A stretch of 64,000 nt of DNA from Acridotheres tristis (taxonomy: Eukaryota; Chordata; Aves; Passeriformes; Sturnidae), in the NCBI GenBank assembly GCA_037013685.1, contig CM072905.1, positions 3,297,491 through 3,361,490 on the forward strand, written 5' to 3'. Every line of letters starts with the position of its first letter. The first letter of the stretch is position 1. Made by a program: the position numbers and the translations under genes. This document shows, piece by piece, positions 61,301-64,000 of the stretch. The notes under the pieces are model-generated. The model was not told where the DNA came from. It ran no database searches and worked only from the letters and a program-made list of their open reading frames with translations.

Positions 61301-64000
61301 ACACTTACCCCAACTACCATAAAACCAACCCAGACGAGTCGGCACAGTGCTCACATTTCTATCCTCCACTTCCTGCCGCTGCAACATTCAAAATTTCGTA
61401 CCAAACACAAACCTACTGTTCTTTTTCTTCCAATATTTCATCATTACAGCTCCAAGAATCACTAGCCTTGCTACTGCTTACAAACAGGAGCATGAAACTT
61501 ATTTCCCCAAACCACACATAAGCCAAAGATTCAAAACATTCACCTCAGACACATCATTCTTCATGCAAGTGATATTTCCCAGGACTAACAGCAACAAATG
61601 GCAAAATAGCTCCCAGTCACATCTCCAAAACATATCTCCACATAACATCACCTACAAAACTTCTTGCTACCAGCTCAGCAGCACTGTGTATCCACTGCTT
61701 CTGGGAAAACCTGTGTAGTTCAGTGCTATTAATTCTAAATTACCTCCCTGCTAAGGTTCAAGCCTTCTAACATCTGACAAAGACTCCATGCCACTGAGAA
61801 AATCTGATTGTTTGTACTCATTCAGAAGTAGGATGGGGCCACAGCCACCACTCAAACTTTGTAGTCGTGAAATGGAACCTCTCAGTGTAGTAAAATTATA
61901 TTTAAGGAGGAAAAGATTGAAATCTATCATTTCTTATCTGGCTTTCTTGTAATAAGGCTGTAATTTGGTACTATGGAGGACTCTGAGAAAAGACTGGATA
62001 AATAACCAGTCCGTTTCTAATTTACAACAATATATTTGCATATAAAATTATATAGGAATATTTGGGTATTATGCTATAGCCCCATTAAATATCCTTTAAC
62101 TTCAGCTGGCAGTGCAATAGAAAAGCAACAGAAAAACAAATTCTCACCCATGGGTAATTGCAATCTCCCTGCTTAAATTCCCAATCCTTTCTTTTGCTAC
62201 AGTAATATTCACTTTTCTGTGTTTCTCAGACATGAGGGATTGCTTCTGTTGGAAGCCTCACGTTGTAAACATTCGTGTGAAAAGAAAAGCTCAGTAAGCA
62301 AAACTGTTTTGGAATAAGGAACCTGAGTCACATATCAGTGTCACCATAATGAAATCCCCAGAAGCTGGCCTGTTCCTGTGGAACAGCCTCTGACCTTGCA
62401 GACTCTAAATTTCCCTGTCTATAAAGTTTAGTTATTTTCTCCCACCCCAAAACATTTGGGAAAAACAAATGTTGATTTTCCCAGTCACTATCTCCAGAAG
62501 ACCAAGCATTCCTTCCGATTTTTTTATAATTCCATACCAATGCTGTGTGGAAACTTTCAAAAAAACCAGTCTCTTAAAACATTCTCTCTTCCTTGTTGAA
62601 AAAGAATGGCAACCACAGAAGTTTGCACTAAAGAGAGGAAGAAATCAAACATATAAAGTACTATGTCTTTAAATATATGCCATTGATACATATAAACATA
62701 AGTGCTGCCTTGCTGCCAAAGCCACGAAAGAGATAGCAAGACAAACAAGAACGAAAAAGGAAGGTCTTGTTTGTTTTGAAAATCTAACTCACAATCCTTC
62801 CATTTATGGGGGAAAAAATACTTGCACCATATAGTGAAAACGAGATTTTGCCGCAGCATCTCAGCAGAAGAATTGAGAAGGGATCGAACCGCTGCAATAC
62901 GAGCAGGAGGGAGGGTTGGGATTACAAAATTTGGAATTTCCCCCCCCCCATGATGAGCCACTGACAGCTTTGCACAGAGAGGAACATTGGGGATCTGCTT
63001 CCTTCCAGGAAGAAGAGTTCAGCAATGCCAGGAGAAACGTCAGGGCAGGGTTGAGGCTCGCTGGGATTCTTGGCCTACTGATCCCCCAGGCAGGGGAATT
63101 CCAGCTGTCCAACCCCTCTATCCCTGAGCTAGAGCACTGTCACAACATCCTTCCTTCTCCTGCTCCAAGCCAGCTCCCACCACTTTCCCCAGCTACTCAG
63201 GCTGTACACAGGGGATGGATTTAAATTAATTCCAAAGACCTTTTTAATTTAGATTTCACTCCTGCTACCAGACCTGTGAGGTCCCACTGACTTCAGGAGG
63301 GGTGGCCAGTGAGGTGAGAGATTCAAGGGTTTTAATAACCTGAATTGCTCCAGCAATTGTTTCTGCCATTACTAAAATGAAAACACCAAGAATAATGTTC
63401 AGTAGCAAATATAAAATGGTAGTAAATAATAAATAAAAAGAAAAACGAACCAACACACTGAAAGTCAGAAAGAATATCCAGCTATAAATGCAAAGAGGAT
63501 TTTACTAGCAAAAATAATTGCCAACAATGGAGAAAATAATTCATCAGACTATTAAATTAACAGAATTGGAAAACATCATTAATATTATTGCCCAGCTCCT
63601 ACTTGGGCTCTTTCATCCACCAGCATCAGGACTCCTTACAAGCCAGCAAGACTCACTATCCCTGTTTTAAATTCCTTCAAAAGGAAGCACAAACAGGTGA
63701 AGTGATTTGCATCAGGCTCTCCACATCTCTCAAGCACTAGACCTGTACCTTACCCACGTGGGAATATCCCCTCTTCAAGCTCTCCAGACACTCTGACTTA
63801 GATCTTTTGAGATGAGAATTTCTCTATGGATCCAGCCTTTGAGCAGAAGTTCTCTCCAAAGCACAGCCCTTCTTCTACAACCAGATCTCCTCACACTGAA
63901 CCCAAAGCCCAGGAGGAACTTCTCTGAAACCAGGGAGATTTCACAAAGGAAAAGGATCCTCCATGGCACATCAAGAAGCAGAACTGGGACAAATTAGAGA
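52301..64000 (-). other. HELZ: HELZ upstream intron, distal part (11.7 kb), no gene seen
   Basis: No exon of HELZ or another gene is supportable. There is no CpG-rich promoter-like block, so the HELZ promoter probably lies beyond 64000. Open frames of 116-199 codons (for example at 53727-54326, 58761-59189 and 61347-61718) have no recognisable protein character. A G12 run with flanking A and C runs lies at about 61238-61260, and a C run at about 62941-62949. 63640-63720 has a faint resemblance to MIR/L3-type sequence. Confidence 0.7.

Noticed and set aside
62860..63230. A possible GC-rich first exon or promoter of HELZ
   Set aside because: It is moderately GC-rich but almost free of CpG, with no convincing donor that would join to C1.

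Overview
This window is vertebrate nuclear DNA. It holds most of one gene on the minus strand: HELZ, the UPF1-like RNA helicase with a CCCH zinc finger. Twenty-one coding exons can be placed by protein homology plus canonical GT-AG splice sites. They run from the start codon at 49083 down to position 1, where the last exon is cut by the window edge. Together they encode residues 1 to about 1102: the TPR-like N-terminus, the CCCH finger and the whole superfamily 1 helicase core. The C-terminal tail known from the family, the 3' UTR, the first non-coding exon and the promoter all lie outside.

The organism is most likely a bird. A diverged 3' fragment of a CR1 LINE of avian type lies at about 51761-52300, introns are compact and AT-rich, and no Alu, L1 or B-type SINE is visible. 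The species cannot be fixed from the sequence.

Layout, in transcript order (high to low coordinate): 49102-64000 is the 3' part of the intron upstream of the ATG exon. It has no CpG island and no exon I can support, but carries the CR1. Then: 48874-43661, coding exons C1-C3 (TPR-like region); 41513-37174, C4-C7 (linker and zinc finger); 36163-23271, C8-C12 (domain between finger and helicase); 20986-3238, C13-C20 (helicase motifs from Walker A to motif VI); 128-1, partial C21. Reading phase closes at every junction.

The rest is intron. The strongest non-coding feature is a minisatellite of about 757 bp and 16-bp unit (4372-5128) ending a few bases from the 5' splice site of C19. Others are a perfect 41-bp tandem duplication upstream of the C9 acceptor, a NAGNAG acceptor at C14, a 37-nt exon (C2), two ancient MIR/L3-like retroposon remnants in the 6.6-kb intron, and simple repeats. 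I found no second protein-coding gene, RNA gene, virus-like coding region or new biological system. The most interesting items concern splicing and repeat structure inside HELZ.
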